From contig NC_085138.1 in assembly GCF_035046485.1 (NCBI RefSeq), forward strand, positions 424,997,265-425,061,264: a stretch of 64,000 nucleotides of DNA, given 5' to 3'. The translations under genes were made by a program, and so were the position numbers. This document shows positions 22,818-34,679 of the stretch, one piece after another (within the stretch, counting starts at the first letter, position 1; each line of letters opens with the position of its first letter). A model generated the notes under the pieces. The model had not been told where the DNA came from and searched no databases. It saw nothing but the letters and a program-made list of their open reading frames with translations. Origin of the DNA: Aedes albopictus (taxonomy: Eukaryota > Arthropoda > Insecta > Diptera > Culicidae).

Positions 22818-23048
22818 TTAAGGTTGAAGGATTCGTCATTGACATAATCGTCATCATTGAAAATTCGGAAGTAGTTTTCTCGTTCAAAGCTGAAAATACC
22901 GCAATGAAAATGTATTCAATGTATTGCGGATGCAGAATGGAGTGCAGTGAATACATTTTCAATGTATACATTCATGTTTTGAGCGAGAAAACTGCCTTTG
23001 AATTTTCAATGATGACGATAATGTCAATTACGAATCCTTCAACCTTAA
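22818..23048. mobile_element. TTAA foldback family, 231 bp, copy 1
   Basis: The ends are TTAAGGTTGAAGGATTCGTC and its inverse, ending CCTTCAACCTTAA. Inner arms TTTTCTCG...AAAGC and GCGAGAAAACTG also pair. A second copy of exactly the same length is at 39422-39652. No transposase is present. Confidence 0.9.
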
Positions 23049-23900
23049 ATTCATACTTTGCCCAATATTTTCACCAATTATCCCATTGTGCACCGCTTTA
23101 TTCACATTTTGTTGACAACTCTCTCCTCTCTTCTCTCGTACTTTTTCTCTCTAACCGTAGAAAACTACAGTATTATGGGGTGATATTAATTGATGCAATT
23201 TAAATGCATAAACAACGAACGATTGTTCTGTTAGCTATTGAAATCACATTGGCAGTATGATATTTAAAATAGTTGAAAAGATTGACAAAATCACAGCTTT
23301 GTTTCGTGATAAACATGAACTGCGGTTTAATCAATTTTACCCTACGTTGAACAATACCACCCAGTTTGACGGTACGCTTCTTCATTCTGGCGAACCGTGA
23401 TGTAAATTGATTCGGGTTTTCGGCCACAAAAGTGGAAAACGCGTAAGTTTTTCGCGATAAACGGTAGGTCAGGCGAAAGTGAGGACTATTTTATATAATC
23501 GATCAACTTATTACAGTGCTGTGTTGTGTAGAAGACTGTTGAAAAGTGATTTGAAACAAGGGTGACGCACTTGTTGAAGAAAAAAAGTGCAGTGTGTGCT
23601 ACATTTTGGCACGAAATTGTGAAAATATTGTGAAAATAGATCGACATTCGAAGCTAAAAATATCACAGATGGCTCTTTTTTATGTGGTAGTAAAATCAAA
23701 TTTTCTCGGTGAAGTAACTTTTCCGGAACATGAAGTTAACACAAAACGTTGCCTTTTCAAACCATTCTTGATTTCTATTCACTAACTTTTCACAAAACTA
23801 TCCCGTTTTCTTAACAATTAACGTTTTTCACGATTTTTCCATACGATTTGACAGTTCTTGACTACCATGCTTCCGTGAGCTTGAGGTGATAATTTAAGAA
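23049..23900. other. Intergenic, nothing recognised
   Basis: AT-rich sequence with no supported coding region or clear repeat boundary. Confidence 0.4.
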
Positions 23901-23904
23901 AGTT

Positions 23905-24115
23905 GACAACCGCGAGTAGCTCAGACGATGCACTGAATACAAGCGATGGTGTCGCCGCCGGGCTGTCAGCGCTGGAAACTAGATGCTATAAAAGTTCTTG
24001 TATGCAATTTTCACTGATAGCAATCAATAAAAATGTACACAGCAAACATTCTACTGCAAAGCAGCACTTCTTGACGGACGAAAAATATAGTTGTCTACCA
24101 CAAGTAGCAACCTGA
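23905..24115 (+). mobile_element. Possible short solo LTR
   Basis: The segment has CTATAAAAG (about 23988), a possible start region near TTCACTGATAG about 30 nt downstream, and AATAAA at about 24026, a compact promoter-plus-poly(A) layout seen in LTRs. The ends (TTGACAACCGCG and AAGTAGCAACC) are only weakly inverted and I see no target duplication. Confidence 0.3.
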
Positions 24116-24299
24116 GTGCAATTTGAGAAGGTAAGCAAGACAATTTTGAGGAATTGTTTGCTAACTTCCGCGCTTATCGATGACTATGGTGAGGGGAGGA
24201 AGGTTTAAGGGGTATACTCGCTGCCATTTTGTAACCCCTGCAACTAGTCCTTAAGACATCCCGGGAGATATTTATAATTTTAAACACAAGTGCAATTTC

Positions 24300-24740
24300 T
24301 GAAAAAAAAAAATCTTCATAGGAATTTTTGCATGCAGTTTTTAAAGATTTCTTGGAGAATCCCTCGGAAAAAATCGAAATAATTCCTGTAATTTCCGAAA
24401 GAATCCCATCAGAAATTTCTGAAAGAAAACTTGAAGGAGTTTTTGAAGAAATCGTCAGTAAAATCCATGTAGAGATCTAAGGAAGTAATTTTGACTGAAT
24501 CTCTGTAAGAATATCCGAAGAAACCCAGGGAAATTCTTGAAAGAATCCTTGTGAGAAATTCCAGAAGGATTTTCGTAAAGTATTCCAGAAGAAATCTGTG
24601 GTTGAATTTCTGAAAAAAAATCCTTTGATGATGAAAATGCATGGATAAGCGTCTGTAAAAATGCCTAGAAAAAAAGTTCTTGAAAAGTTCTAAAGAAATA
24701 TCCAAAGAAATTCCTAGGGAATATTTTGGAATCATTTTCC
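24300..24740. repeat. Degenerate 12-bp-periodic repeat
   Basis: Units such as GAAATTTCTGAAAGAA and GGAATTCTTGAAAGAATCC. It is of the same kind as elsewhere in the window. Confidence 0.5.
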
Positions 24741-26884
24741 TTACAAATCCGTTGACGTGCTATTATGGTTATCCGTAAAGAAAATGCCAGAAAAATTGCA
24801 GTGAGCAATGTCTGGAATATATTCTGTAGGAATCCCTGAATTTACTCCTGCAAGAATCTCTGGAGGAATTCCTGCTTGCGTCGCTGAAAGTAGTAATGCA
24901 TGAATCTCTGAAGGAATCGTGGAGAATATGAGGTGATCTCGGTCTCTAGTAGTAACGTACGTCACACAAACATTCCTTCCCTTCTTTGATGAGCGCAAGG
25001 ACGTAGCCGGCACCGTTACTGACTTAATAATGTTTGGCCACGTTCAAACAATCAATCACGGAGTAGCAACTACGAACTGTTCAGTCATCTATGCTCATGC
25101 TCAATCTCTGATGGAATTCCTGCAGGATTTCCTGGAAAAATCCTTGAATAAATGTTTGATCATATTTATGTGGGAGTTTTTAAGAGCCAGTTCGCGAGAA
25201 CCGCGACCCCCTTTCCAAAGGAAGTGGAATCGATGTGCTCCGATTGAGCTGAAATTTTCAGGGTATGGTTTTTCATATAAAAGATGATATCTGGCCGATT
25301 TTCAGATTTTTCCGTTAGGGGGAAGTGGGGTAAAATAGCCCTCAAAGATTGCATGTCTAAAAATAGGTAAAATCACTAAAATCGCAATAACTTCCGCAAA
25401 AGTTAACGGATTCACCTGAAATTTTGCATGGACACTCTACTCCTATGGCACTTCCATTTGAGCTGAGCGTTGGATATTCTTTGATATTTTATTTGAAGAA
25501 ATAGGTTATTTTCATAATTTTTTTGACGATTTTCAGGGCGCCTGTTTTTGTACCAAGAGCTTTCATTTGATATGTGACCCAGATGCGCCAACTTAAAAAC
25601 TTTCGAAAATTTTTTTTTTCTCGGGGTATGCGTTTTACCCCATATTTTTAGCTGTCTAAAGAAGTGTTGTCGCAAATTATGACAACGTTATTTATCTTTC
25701 AAGGGTTTTTCTACAATATTAATTCAACAGAAAAATTATGACTAAGAAATGCAATTATTAGATTTTTTTCATTTGGGGAAAGTAGGGTAAAACGGACTAA
25801 CTCAACCTCCTTTCGAAATAACGTTGCTACGATGTTCTCTGATCGGACTCGAATTTTCAGAGTTCTTTATTCTACTCAAGAATAGACGCTTTATCATATA
25901 TATTTTTTTTTTCTTGAGAAGATAACGGGGTAAAACAATTCTCAGAAAAAAAATGTTGAAAATAATCAAAATTTCAAAGTTTGCAAATGCTTTGGTAAAA
26001 CTTGGCGAAATTTCATGAAATTAGAAGAAATTTCTTATTTTTTATTGCTTATCCAAAGGAGCAGGACTGACAACATTTTGACGTCGAGAAATGTCACAGA
26101 TTAGCACGTGGTGTGTGATTCACCGGATTCTTTCTCGATTTTTCTTTCAACATGCATCTCCGCTTCAATTTTCTCTCTTTTTTTCTCGTGAAAGTTGCTG
26201 CAGTACACAATGGTCCACGAAAAAGATTCACGAGGAAAGATGCATTTAGCGCCTTCAAATGATTTTTTGGACAAATATGGTCTTCTACAAAGTTGTTCCC
26301 AAAAATAAGGCCCTCTTTTCAATATACATAAAAATTAGGGTAGTCCATATTTTCAAAGAAATTGGGAACCAAACTTTTTTATCTGCTAGAATAACTGTAT
26401 ACATTCTTCGAGAAAGTTGTAGATCTACCAATTTTGAGCAAGTTTCTTGAAGACACATTTTATGTAGCTTTGAAATTGACCGATCTAGAGATGTTTTTCT
26501 GAATAAGCTTAGGGTGGTTCAAGAAAAACCGGTTTTCTGGCGTTAACTTTTTCAGTTTCGATTTTTCATCAAAATCGCCCAAGAAACACTTGTAGAGCAT
26601 AGTTTTTTGAAAAGGTGTTATAACGGGTTGGGGCAATCATAAAAATTATCTTTTGTCCGCATTCAAAAGAAGAAACGTTGTTACAAAACATATCAAAAAA
26701 TTAGAGGGCTGTATGGAATAGAATGAAATGCGGAGGTTTTACGAAATTCTCTATAGCGTGCGTAGAAAAACAGCGCTTTTTCCTGGCATGTGCAACGACC
26801 GTGATGGAAACTCGCTGACAGTTTATCGTATTGTTGAACGGTGGGAATATAAGAGCGACCGACAATCCAAATCGACAACGACGG
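24741..26884. other. Intergenic, ancient dispersed repeat material
   Basis: Parts look like diverged repeats. From 25290 to 25960 the phrases GGGGTAAAA and CTGAAATTTTCAGGG recur, and 26270-26620 holds phrases such as CTACAAAGTTGTTC and GAGAAAGTTGTAGATC that resemble those in the long foldback at 34.6 kb. No gene is supported. Confidence 0.4.
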
Positions 26885-27190
26885 ACATGTAAAACGAGGT
26901 GAAGACAGCAATGAGGGGACTAAATAAAAACGAGACTCCTAAGAAGAGGAATAACTGCCTGCTGGATCGTTGGTTAGTCTCATTTGCCTTCTATACAGAG
27001 TCTCGATTAGAGTGCGCGAATTACAGAAGAATAACATTTCTCACTTCAGCGTACACATTATTCTCCAGAAGTTTGTTCATCAGTCCGAAACCGAATAAGG
27101 AGTCCTTCGTCAGCGAATATCAGGAGAGTTTTCGTGAGGGTCGATCTAAGACGGACCAGATGTTCACCCTGTGACATATCCTCGATGCTG
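26885..27190 (+). pseudogene. Non-LTR retrotransposon reverse transcriptase fragment
   Basis: The + strand encodes RT-finger-like motifs: ECANYRRITFLTSAYTLFSR followed by ESFVSEYQESFREGRSKTDQ and MFTL, then an in-frame TGA. In intact LINEs these segments precede the catalytic YADD box. The fragment is short, with stops after it, and nothing recognisable as the rest of the domain follows, so it is dead. Confidence 0.8.
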
Positions 27191-27757
27191 AGCTTGAAAG
27201 TTTAAATCCAACAAATAATTGGAGGCACCTCTGTATCTCGAAAGACGCAATGACTATCATGATCCAACACTATTAACAAACCCATTATCGGGTAACATCG
27301 AAAACTATTTACCCATCCTGCATGATCCCACAATGAATGAGAAGTTAATCCCGAAGGCGCAAACTATCCTAGTGCCGCACCACACAGTAATGGTCCCCCG
27401 TTTGCCTATGGAAGCGAAATTTATCACCGGTCCCATTCAATGAAGTTGTCCTCAATAGATAGTCGTTTATCTTTGTGACGCGGGACCTTTTCCGGTGCGT
27501 TTCTCCTCGGTAGATCTTCGGGAAAGGTACGCCACGCCACGCATAGTGTCGCCGGAATCTATGGAATCACAACGGGGACACAGCGCACGGCACGGTCGGT
27601 GGTGAAGTGGTAAATAATGGCTAATTAGTGTAAAATTACCACTATGACAAATTGAGCTCATGAATCACCCCGCTTACGCTGGCTGGCTGGTTGGCTGCGG
27701 CTTGGGCCAGTCCCGATTGGGATGGGACTTTGAGAGGCTTATGATTGCAGTCAATTA
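27191..27757. other. Intergenic, nothing recognised
   Basis: No supported gene; possibly further decayed retroelement sequence. Confidence 0.35.
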
Positions 27758-28777
27758 CACTCAAACCTCCATTTAGGTAGGATCTATTTAGGTAAAATCT
27801 ATTTAGGTCGCTCCATTTAGGTAACGTTACCTAAATGGAATTTGATTGTGTTCAAATCAGTTGGAGTACTTAAGATTAGGTATAAGGTTCGTTTACGGGA
27901 AAGAAGTAGTGAGTGGTGTTAAGGGGATATGGGGGGAGGGGAGGGTGATGCAATGTTGAGATATGCACCCTAACACCCCCCCCCCCCTCCCTTCCCCCTT
28001 TCATGCAGTGTTGAAAAGTGTCAGTATCCAGCGTCATTTCCAGCTGAAATTGAGATAAGCAACCATCCTTCCATCATTCAGTTGATATCAGCCTATCAGC
28101 TCCAGCATTGATGACGTCAAACCCGACATCAACCTATCATTCACCTATTTTTATTTTGGCCACCAAACTCAACATAGATCCAACAGTTGTTTGATGTTGG
28201 TCCAACAATGGCCCAACATACGATAAAAATTGACCCGACTTTGATCCGACATTCAATAATTTTTCTGTCTGGCGGAATTTGGCAGGGTTTTTCGTGTTTC
28301 GTGCCCAGCTAGTCATTTAAATGACAATTCTGATCTAAGACCCTCCTAAACCCCCGAAAACGCCCCTGAAGCCCCTCCCCTCTTGAAACCCAACCCCTCC
28401 TGAAAGGGTTCGTTCAAATATTACGTAACGTTGAGGGGGTGGGAGGAGGTCTATCGCTGTGTTACGCTTCATACAAAATTTCAAAATTTTCCATACAAAA
28501 GTTGTTACGTGGAGGAGGGAGAGGGTCTGAAACTGTCAAATTTTGCGTTACGTAATATTTGAATGAACCCAAACTCCTTGAAAGCCATCTGAAACTCACT
28601 CCACATGACCCAAACATCACCTTCTTTAAATCTCCATGTAACTCTTCCTTCTTAAACTTCATCGCAATCTTGTACTCCATTTAGGTAATATACTGAATCC
28701 ATTTAGGTAATGAATCCATTTAGGTAAAAATTCTATTTAGGCAGTCCCGACTCGTTACCTAAATGGAGGTTTTGGTG
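27758..28777. mobile_element. TA-flanked MITE, 1020 bp, with ATTTAGGTAA subterminal repeats
   Basis: The termini are CACTCAAACCTCCATTTAGG and the inverse CCTAAATGGAGGTTTTGGTG, flanked by TA on both sides. The word ATTTAGGTA occurs about nine times close to the ends in either orientation, resembling subterminal transposase-binding repeats. The interior holds C-rich and G-rich tracts (27920-28010) and a nested palindrome (28406-28570). A Tc1/mariner-type origin is inferred from the TA target only. Confidence 0.8.
28406..28570. mobile_element. Palindromic MITE nested in the 1020-bp MITE
   Basis: 165 bp with inverted ends GGGTTCGTTCAAATATTACG and CGTAATATTTGAATGAACCC. The arms contain the palindrome GTTACGTAAC-like core, with a G-rich segment and a CCATACAAAAG phrase inside, a layout like the elements at 1226 and 29671. 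Confidence 0.85.
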
Positions 28778-29670
28778 TAGAGGAGATTAGTTTGTCGACG
28801 GCAGCGCGGGAGTTACTTTCCATATAGCTCTTATCGATAGCTGATTACATTGATCGAATAGCGAACCCTAATAGGATTTCATCAATTATTGCGGTCTGTT
28901 TGTTGGGGTTGATTTCACGGGAAAGAGATTTGCAAATTAAATATAGTGGTTAATGAAGCACTTTGGATAGTTATTTTTGTACTATAAATAAATGGATCAA
29001 ATTGAATATTTTGCGCTTGTTGGGGTTACCTCAACTGTAAAACTGTGCATGAGTAAAAAGGAACTCACCAGGATGAGATTATTAGATATGCAAAAAAATA
29101 TTACTGTCGCCGGTCCGTTCTCCAACCTGCCCTCAATTTGCACAAGTATGTACATACATATTAAAACTTGATTGGACCACCAACCGAGTATTTTATTTTA
29201 TTTTCCCTGGTGCGCAAGATCATAAACACCCCCGAGTTGCCCCATGGCGATGGGGTGTAATAATCCCAGCACCATTTAATCATCGTTCACCAAGAAATAA
29301 CTCTTTTATTTCACTTCGTCAACTAACAATGCTCAGCCGAGCAGACAGACAGGCTTGCGTCGTCGCTGTGAGGGGTCGATCTCCTCCTGATGGGAGGCGA
29401 AACAAATAGAAGTTCTATTGAAGTGTGGTGTTTTTATATTATTATTTTTTTTATGAAGAACCCCTGACTGGGTAAACATAATAGAGCTGATGGTTTGGAA
29501 GAATACCACCCTTGTCGTTGTGATGAGGTTGTATCATGAAGAAATCAAAGATAAAATCAACCAATGTCGTGAGTTACAGTATGCTGAGTAAAGGTTCTGC
29601 TCCAAATAAGATGTCAACTTAAATGTAATAGGGTAGAAATCTACTTCGATATACGCACCAATTCCAGTCA
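28778..29670. other. Intergenic, nothing recognised
   Basis: Unique-looking sequence. No frame or repeat supported. Confidence 0.4.
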
Positions 29671-29853
29671 TAGGGGCTGTCCATAAACCACGTGGTCATG
29701 AGAGGGGGGGGGGGGGGGGGTTCGGCCAATGACCATTTTGTATGGACGAATAATTTTTTTTGTATGGACTAATGATAACTCGGGTGGGGGGGGGGGGGGG
29801 GGGTTTGTTGAAAAGTCCCAAAAAAATGACCACGTGGTTTATGGACAGCCCCA
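29671..29853. mobile_element. Palindromic MITE, GGGGCTGTCC family, copy 2
   Basis: The same inverted ends as 1226-1331 (GGGGCTGTCCATAAACCACG and its inverse) with a longer interior. It contains two uninterrupted G tracts of about 18-19 bases (near 29704 and 29785). CATTTTGTATGGAC occurs as in copy 1. Confidence 0.88.
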
Positions 29854-29937
29854 TATCAGACGGTAAATTGCCATTTATTGCAGATATTCAAACTAATCTT
29901 TGCCAATGGCTCAACAGGTAGAAACATATAGACTCTA

Positions 29938-31110
29938 CAGCGTTTCTCAAACTATGGGTCGCGACCCACTGGTGGGTCTCGGGCTGATTTTTGGTGGGTC
30001 GCGAATGCTTTGGCGAAACCATATTAAATGTATTAATTAGCTTATGCCAAATGAGTTTTGCTATGAGTTTTAGTCAGAAGATTCTGGAAATGTTTTAAAT
30101 TTTCTTTGTGTTCTCTTTAAAAAATGGCTTCAAGTTGTTGATTGCAATCAGCATTTTCCGTTAGATTTGCACACCAAGTTCAGCAGTTAAAATTCCGAAA
30201 AAATATTGAATTACCAGAAATTCAACAAATTTCGGCTAGAAACCAACCACCGATTTTTGTTTTTTTTTATAAAGTTCAAGTCCTGTAAAACTATAATGAG
30301 TTTTCATAATCTGAACCTTTTACAAAAATCAAAACAGCTGAAAAGTGGTTGAAAAACAGTTATTTCAATAAACGCTTCTTCTTCTTCTTCTTGGCGTAAC
30401 GTCCTCATTGGGACAAAGCCTGCTTCTCAGCTTAGTGTTCTATGAGCACTTCCACAGTTATTAACTGAGAGCTTCCTCTGCCAATGACCATTTTGCATGC
30501 GTATATCGTGTGGCAGGCACGAAGAATAAACGCTGTGTATATTGAAAAGTTCTTTCAACCCGATCTGTTTGAAAAATTTAATTTCTTTATCTATAAATCA
30601 CGATACAAAATGCTTGATTTCATTTTTTTTTCTTTTGAAGGTAATTTTTAAAGTTCCCCGAAGCATTCAAGTGCCATTACATTTTCAACGACACTGTGTA
30701 ATTTCTATGTGTTCTTCCTTTTTGTGTGATAGAATTCCTCAAATCTGTGGTGTTCTGTAATGTTGAATTGAACCAGACTGGTTAAATTTGTATTAGTAAC
30801 TTGCCAATATAATTTAATTTCTTTAAACAAGATATATCCTGATCACTTGGGCATCTTTACTTCATTTTGACTTATTAAAAAAAAAACAACAAAAAAAAAA
30901 ACACTAACTAAAAAAAACTAAAATTTTCAAGATTAAATGCTACGTAATGTAAGTTTATTAAAACCTATGATCGCGATCAAATGCATTTATTCAAAAAATC
31001 AACCCAAATTTTCTAAAACGACTTATGTTATGAAAATATGCGCTGGTGGGTCGCCGAATACAATAACAATCAAAGGTGGGTCGCAAGCTGAACAAGTTTG
31101 AGAACCCCTG
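29938..31110. mobile_element. hAT-like non-autonomous element, 1173 bp
   Basis: The termini are CAGCGTTTCTCAAACTATGG and, inverted, CAGGGGTTCTCAAACTTG, the CAG...TTCTCAAAC form seen in many hAT elements. GGTCGCGACCCACTGGTGGG and GGTGGGTCGC recur near both ends. The flanks share ATATAGACT, consistent with an 8-bp duplication that has since changed slightly. The interior is AT-rich, lacks a transposase and carries a nested SINE (30377-30524). Confidence 0.82.
30377..30524 (-). mobile_element. Feilai-type SINE, 5'-truncated, nested
   Basis: Read on the - strand the body includes AGCTCTCAGTTAATAACTGT and GGCTTTGTCCCAATGAGGAC, then GTTACGCCAAGAAG with an (AAG)n tail. The target duplication AATAAACGCT is exact (30367-30376 and 30525-30534). 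The tRNA-like head is missing, so the insertion was 5'-truncated. Confidence 0.9.
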
Positions 31111-32125
31111 ATATAGACTATCAACAACGAGCCCCTATTGCATTGGAAATTGAATAATTTCACGTTTCAGTTTCACTCTACTAACAAGTTGAATTTTTTT
31201 CGCGATTTGCGTACGACGAAGAGAACCGAAGAGAGCCAAAGCAGCAGCTAACCGAATTGTTATTATCGTTCAATTTTCAAATGTACCAATAAAACTCTTG
31301 GGCGTACGTCTTGTATCCTTCTGCAAAAATTCCATGAAAATCTCTCGCAGGAAATTTTGATGGAAATCCAGGAGAAACAACTGATAAAAAAAAACATGGA
31401 AATAAAGCTGATGAGACTTTTATGGGAATGTTTCAAAGACTCCTATAGATTAAACTAGAATACTTAGAATTCTAGAATTCTTAGACGTTGGACGAAATGG
31501 AAAGGTTTCTTTGTAGTATGGATAATGCAAAAATATAATCAGTGATTGCAAGATTTCGTTATTGAAATACGGTAAGCTTAGTTGACATTGACCACAGTAG
31601 AAGGAATTGAGGATTTCTTTTCGAATACTTCAAAACGCAACAGAATAGCCACATTTCATTTGGGATGTATTTTGTGAATCTGTCTCGCGGATTTTGGCAT
31701 AAATTGGACACAAACGGCAGCCCGTGCCAACGCCGCCGTGACATTATTTACCCAAAAGCGCAAACGAGTGATAAATTTATTACTAGGTAGCTACGGAGCA
31801 GCACCGTTTAATCCCCATGTTGAACAAACGATTACATTGCTGGTTGCGTTTCGTCCTGCGATTCGTGCGACACGTGTTGTTATCCTCGCGGTTGAATGAC
31901 ATTAAATTACCCAAATTGTTTTTTTCTCGTTCCGAACAACTGCGGTGGCCAGCGTCAATGCAACTGAAACTCCCCAGGTCCCTGAATAGTTTCCCTCATT
32001 GCCCACAAAAGGATCACTTTCCCAAAAAAAAAAAAGAATCTCGGGGTCAGTATCAACTGGATTCCACAAGGAAAAAATGGGATGAAAAAATCGAACCAAT
32101 CCACTTACAGGTTTGGAAATGTTAG
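31111..32125. other. Intergenic, nothing recognised
   Basis: Mixed sequence with some degenerate repeat texture at 31320-31450. No gene supported. Confidence 0.4.
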
Positions 32126-33182
32126 GCAGAGCAGAGCAGAGCAGAGCAGAGCAGAGCAGAGCAGAGCAGAGCAGAGCAGAGCAGAGCAGAGCAGAGCAGA
32201 GCAGAGCAGAGCAGAGCAGAGCAGAGCAGAGCAGAGCAGAGCAGAGCAGAGCAGAGCAGAGCAGAGCAGAGCAGAGCAGAGCAGAGCAGAGCAGAGCAGA
32301 GCAGAGCAGAGCAGAGCAGAGCAGAGCAGAGCAGAGCAGAGCAGAGCAGAGCAGAGCAGAGCAGAGCAGAGCAGAGCAGAGCAGAGCAGAGCAGAGCAGA
32401 GCAGAGCAGAGCAGAGCAGAGCAGAGCAGAGCAGAGCAGAGCAGAGCAGAGCAGAGCAGAGCAGAGCAGAGCAGAGCAGAGCAGAGCAGAGCAGAGCAGA
32501 GCAGAGCAGAGCAGAGCAGAGCAGAGCAGAGCAGAGCAGAGCAGAGCAGAGCAGAGCAGAGCAGAGCAGAGCAGAGCAGAGCAGAGCAGAGCAGAGCAGA
32601 GCAGAGCAGAGCAGAGCAGAGCAGAGCAGAGCAGAGCAGAGCAGAGCAGAGCAGAGCAGAGCAGAGCAGAGCAGAGCAGAGCAGAGCAGAGCAGAGCAGA
32701 GCAGAGCAGAGCAGAGCAGAGCAGAGCAGAGCAGAGCAGAGCAGAGCAGAGCAGAGCAGAGCAGAGCAGAGCAGAGCAGAGCAGAGCAGAGCAGAGCAGA
32801 GCAGAGCAGAGCAGAGCAGAGCAGAGCAGAGCAGAGCAGAGCAGAGCAGAGCAGAGCAGAGCAGAGCAGAGCAGAGCAGAGCAGAGCAGAGCAGAGCAGA
32901 GCAGAGCAGAGCAGAGCAGAGCAGAGCAGAGCAGAGCAGAGCAGAGCAGAGCAGAGCAGAGCAGAGCAGAGCAGAGCAGAGCAGAGCAGAGCAGAGCAGA
33001 GCAGAGCAGAGCAGAGCAGAGCAGAGCAGAGCAGAGCAGAGCAGAGCAGAGCAGAGCAGAGCAGAGCAGAGCAGAGCAGAGCAGAGCAGAGCAGAGCAGA
33101 GCAGAGCAGAGCAGAGCAGAGCAGAGCAGAGCAGAGCAGAGCAGAGCAGAGCAGAGCAGAGCAGAGCAGAGCAGAGCAGAGC
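32126..33182 (+). repeat. 5-bp satellite GCAGA, 211 perfect copies
   Basis: 1057 bp of uninterrupted GCAGA (AGAGC) with no visible variant base. All frames are open on both strands, which explains the long AEQSR and LLCSA frames; these are not genes. Complete homogeneity indicates recent expansion or sequence-assembly rounding of copy number. Confidence 0.99.
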
Positions 33183-33183
33183 A

Positions 33184-34560
33184 ATTCTCTAGGAAGACAT
33201 GCAGTTTCACAAATATTTGAAGATTCTTTCATAGATTCCTCTAGAGTTTAACTTCAGAAATCCATTATTTTTTCCAGAAAATTCTTCAGAAACACGCCAT
33301 TCATTCAGCGATTTTCTCGGGTATTCATTTGGAAATTCCTCCAGAGGTCCTTCTGTAAGTTCCTTCTAGGGTTTATACTACCTGCTGATAGTTCTCCAGT
33401 TCTTCCAGGTTCAAGGTATTTTGTTTTCTTCAGTGATTCGCCAACTTTTCATAAATTGTATAAGATTTTTTCTGAGAATTCCTACAGAGGTTCTTGCAGC
33501 AATTACTTGACAAAATCCTTCAGGGAGCTCTCATAAAAATATCAGGGCATTTTTCAACAAAATCCTTCAGGAAGCTCTCATAAAAATATTAGAGCATTTT
33601 TCATGAATTATGCAAACCTTTTTAAGATACTCGTTCAAAAATTCATCTACGGATTTTTCCAAGTATCCCTCCAGCAGGTTTTCTGGAAATTAAGGGGTAA
33701 TCTTATGGTGAACCTTTAGGTATTCTCCTAGGTATTGTACTAAGCATTCCTCCAGAAAATGCTCCAGAAATTACTTCGGAAATCGTTTCAGGAGATTTTC
33801 CCCGGAATTCCTCCAGGAGGTTTTCCGGAATTCCTCCAGAAAATCCTTCGGGAATTCCTTACAAATTCTTTAAAGGATTGCTTAAAGAGTTCTTCAGTAA
33901 TTCTTGCGCAGTTTCTGGAAGTACTTTTAGAAAATCCATGAAGGAATATCTGAGTACACTCTGCAGGAATCACTTGAGACATTCCAAGAGTCATTTGTAA
34001 TGAAACTGCAGGAACAATTTAAAAAAAATAATAATCTTGTAGGATTTTCACTACGAATCACTGATGCTGAAGGAATTAAACAGAGAATTCTCATTCCGAA
34101 GAAATCCCAATTGAACGAACTTCTAATGGAATCTATGTAGAACATCCTAAAGGAATCCCTGGGGAAATTTCCGATGATTTTGTTTTAAACAGATTCCATC
34201 AAAAATTATTGCCTGGTAGAGTTTCAGTTTTACCCCATAGAAATCTATCTTCAAGAATTCGTAGAGAAATTTCTGGAGACATTCATGAGGGAATATCCAA
34301 AAAAAGCCCTAGAGGATTTTTTTTCAAGGAAACCCTGAACATTGGTAGATCGATGAAGAAATCTCATTAGGGATTTTTGAAGAAATCCCCAGAAATATTT
34401 CAAAGAGAATCTCTTGGAGAGTTTCTGGGGGAATCTTTATAAGAATTTCCGAAGGAGTCTGTGGAAGATTTTCTAAAGAAATGACCGAAGAAATTTTAAG
34501 AATTTTAAGAAGCACCTTTGATTTTCTTGAAAAAACGCTTTAAAAAATTCTGAAGGAATC
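33184..34560. repeat. Degenerate 12-bp-periodic repeat with a 47-bp-type local duplication
   Basis: Units such as GGAATTCCTCCAGGAG and AGAAATCCCCAGAAATA. At 33505-33602 a segment containing AAATCCTTCAGGGAGCTCTC and ATAAAAATATCAGGGCATTT is tandemly duplicated. Confidence 0.6.
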
Positions 34561-34679
34561 CGTGGCACAGTGTTCGAAATCGATGATTTTGCGATCAAAA
34601 TTAAATAACTTTTTTTAGGTTGGTTCTAGAGGTTTGGCGTGTTCTACAAAGTTTTTCTGCATGTTAAAAGGCGTATTTT

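Noticed and set aside
32082..33251. 360-390-codon frames (AEQSR, LLCSA) on both strands
   Set aside because: They arise from the GCAGA pentanucleotide, which is open in all frames.
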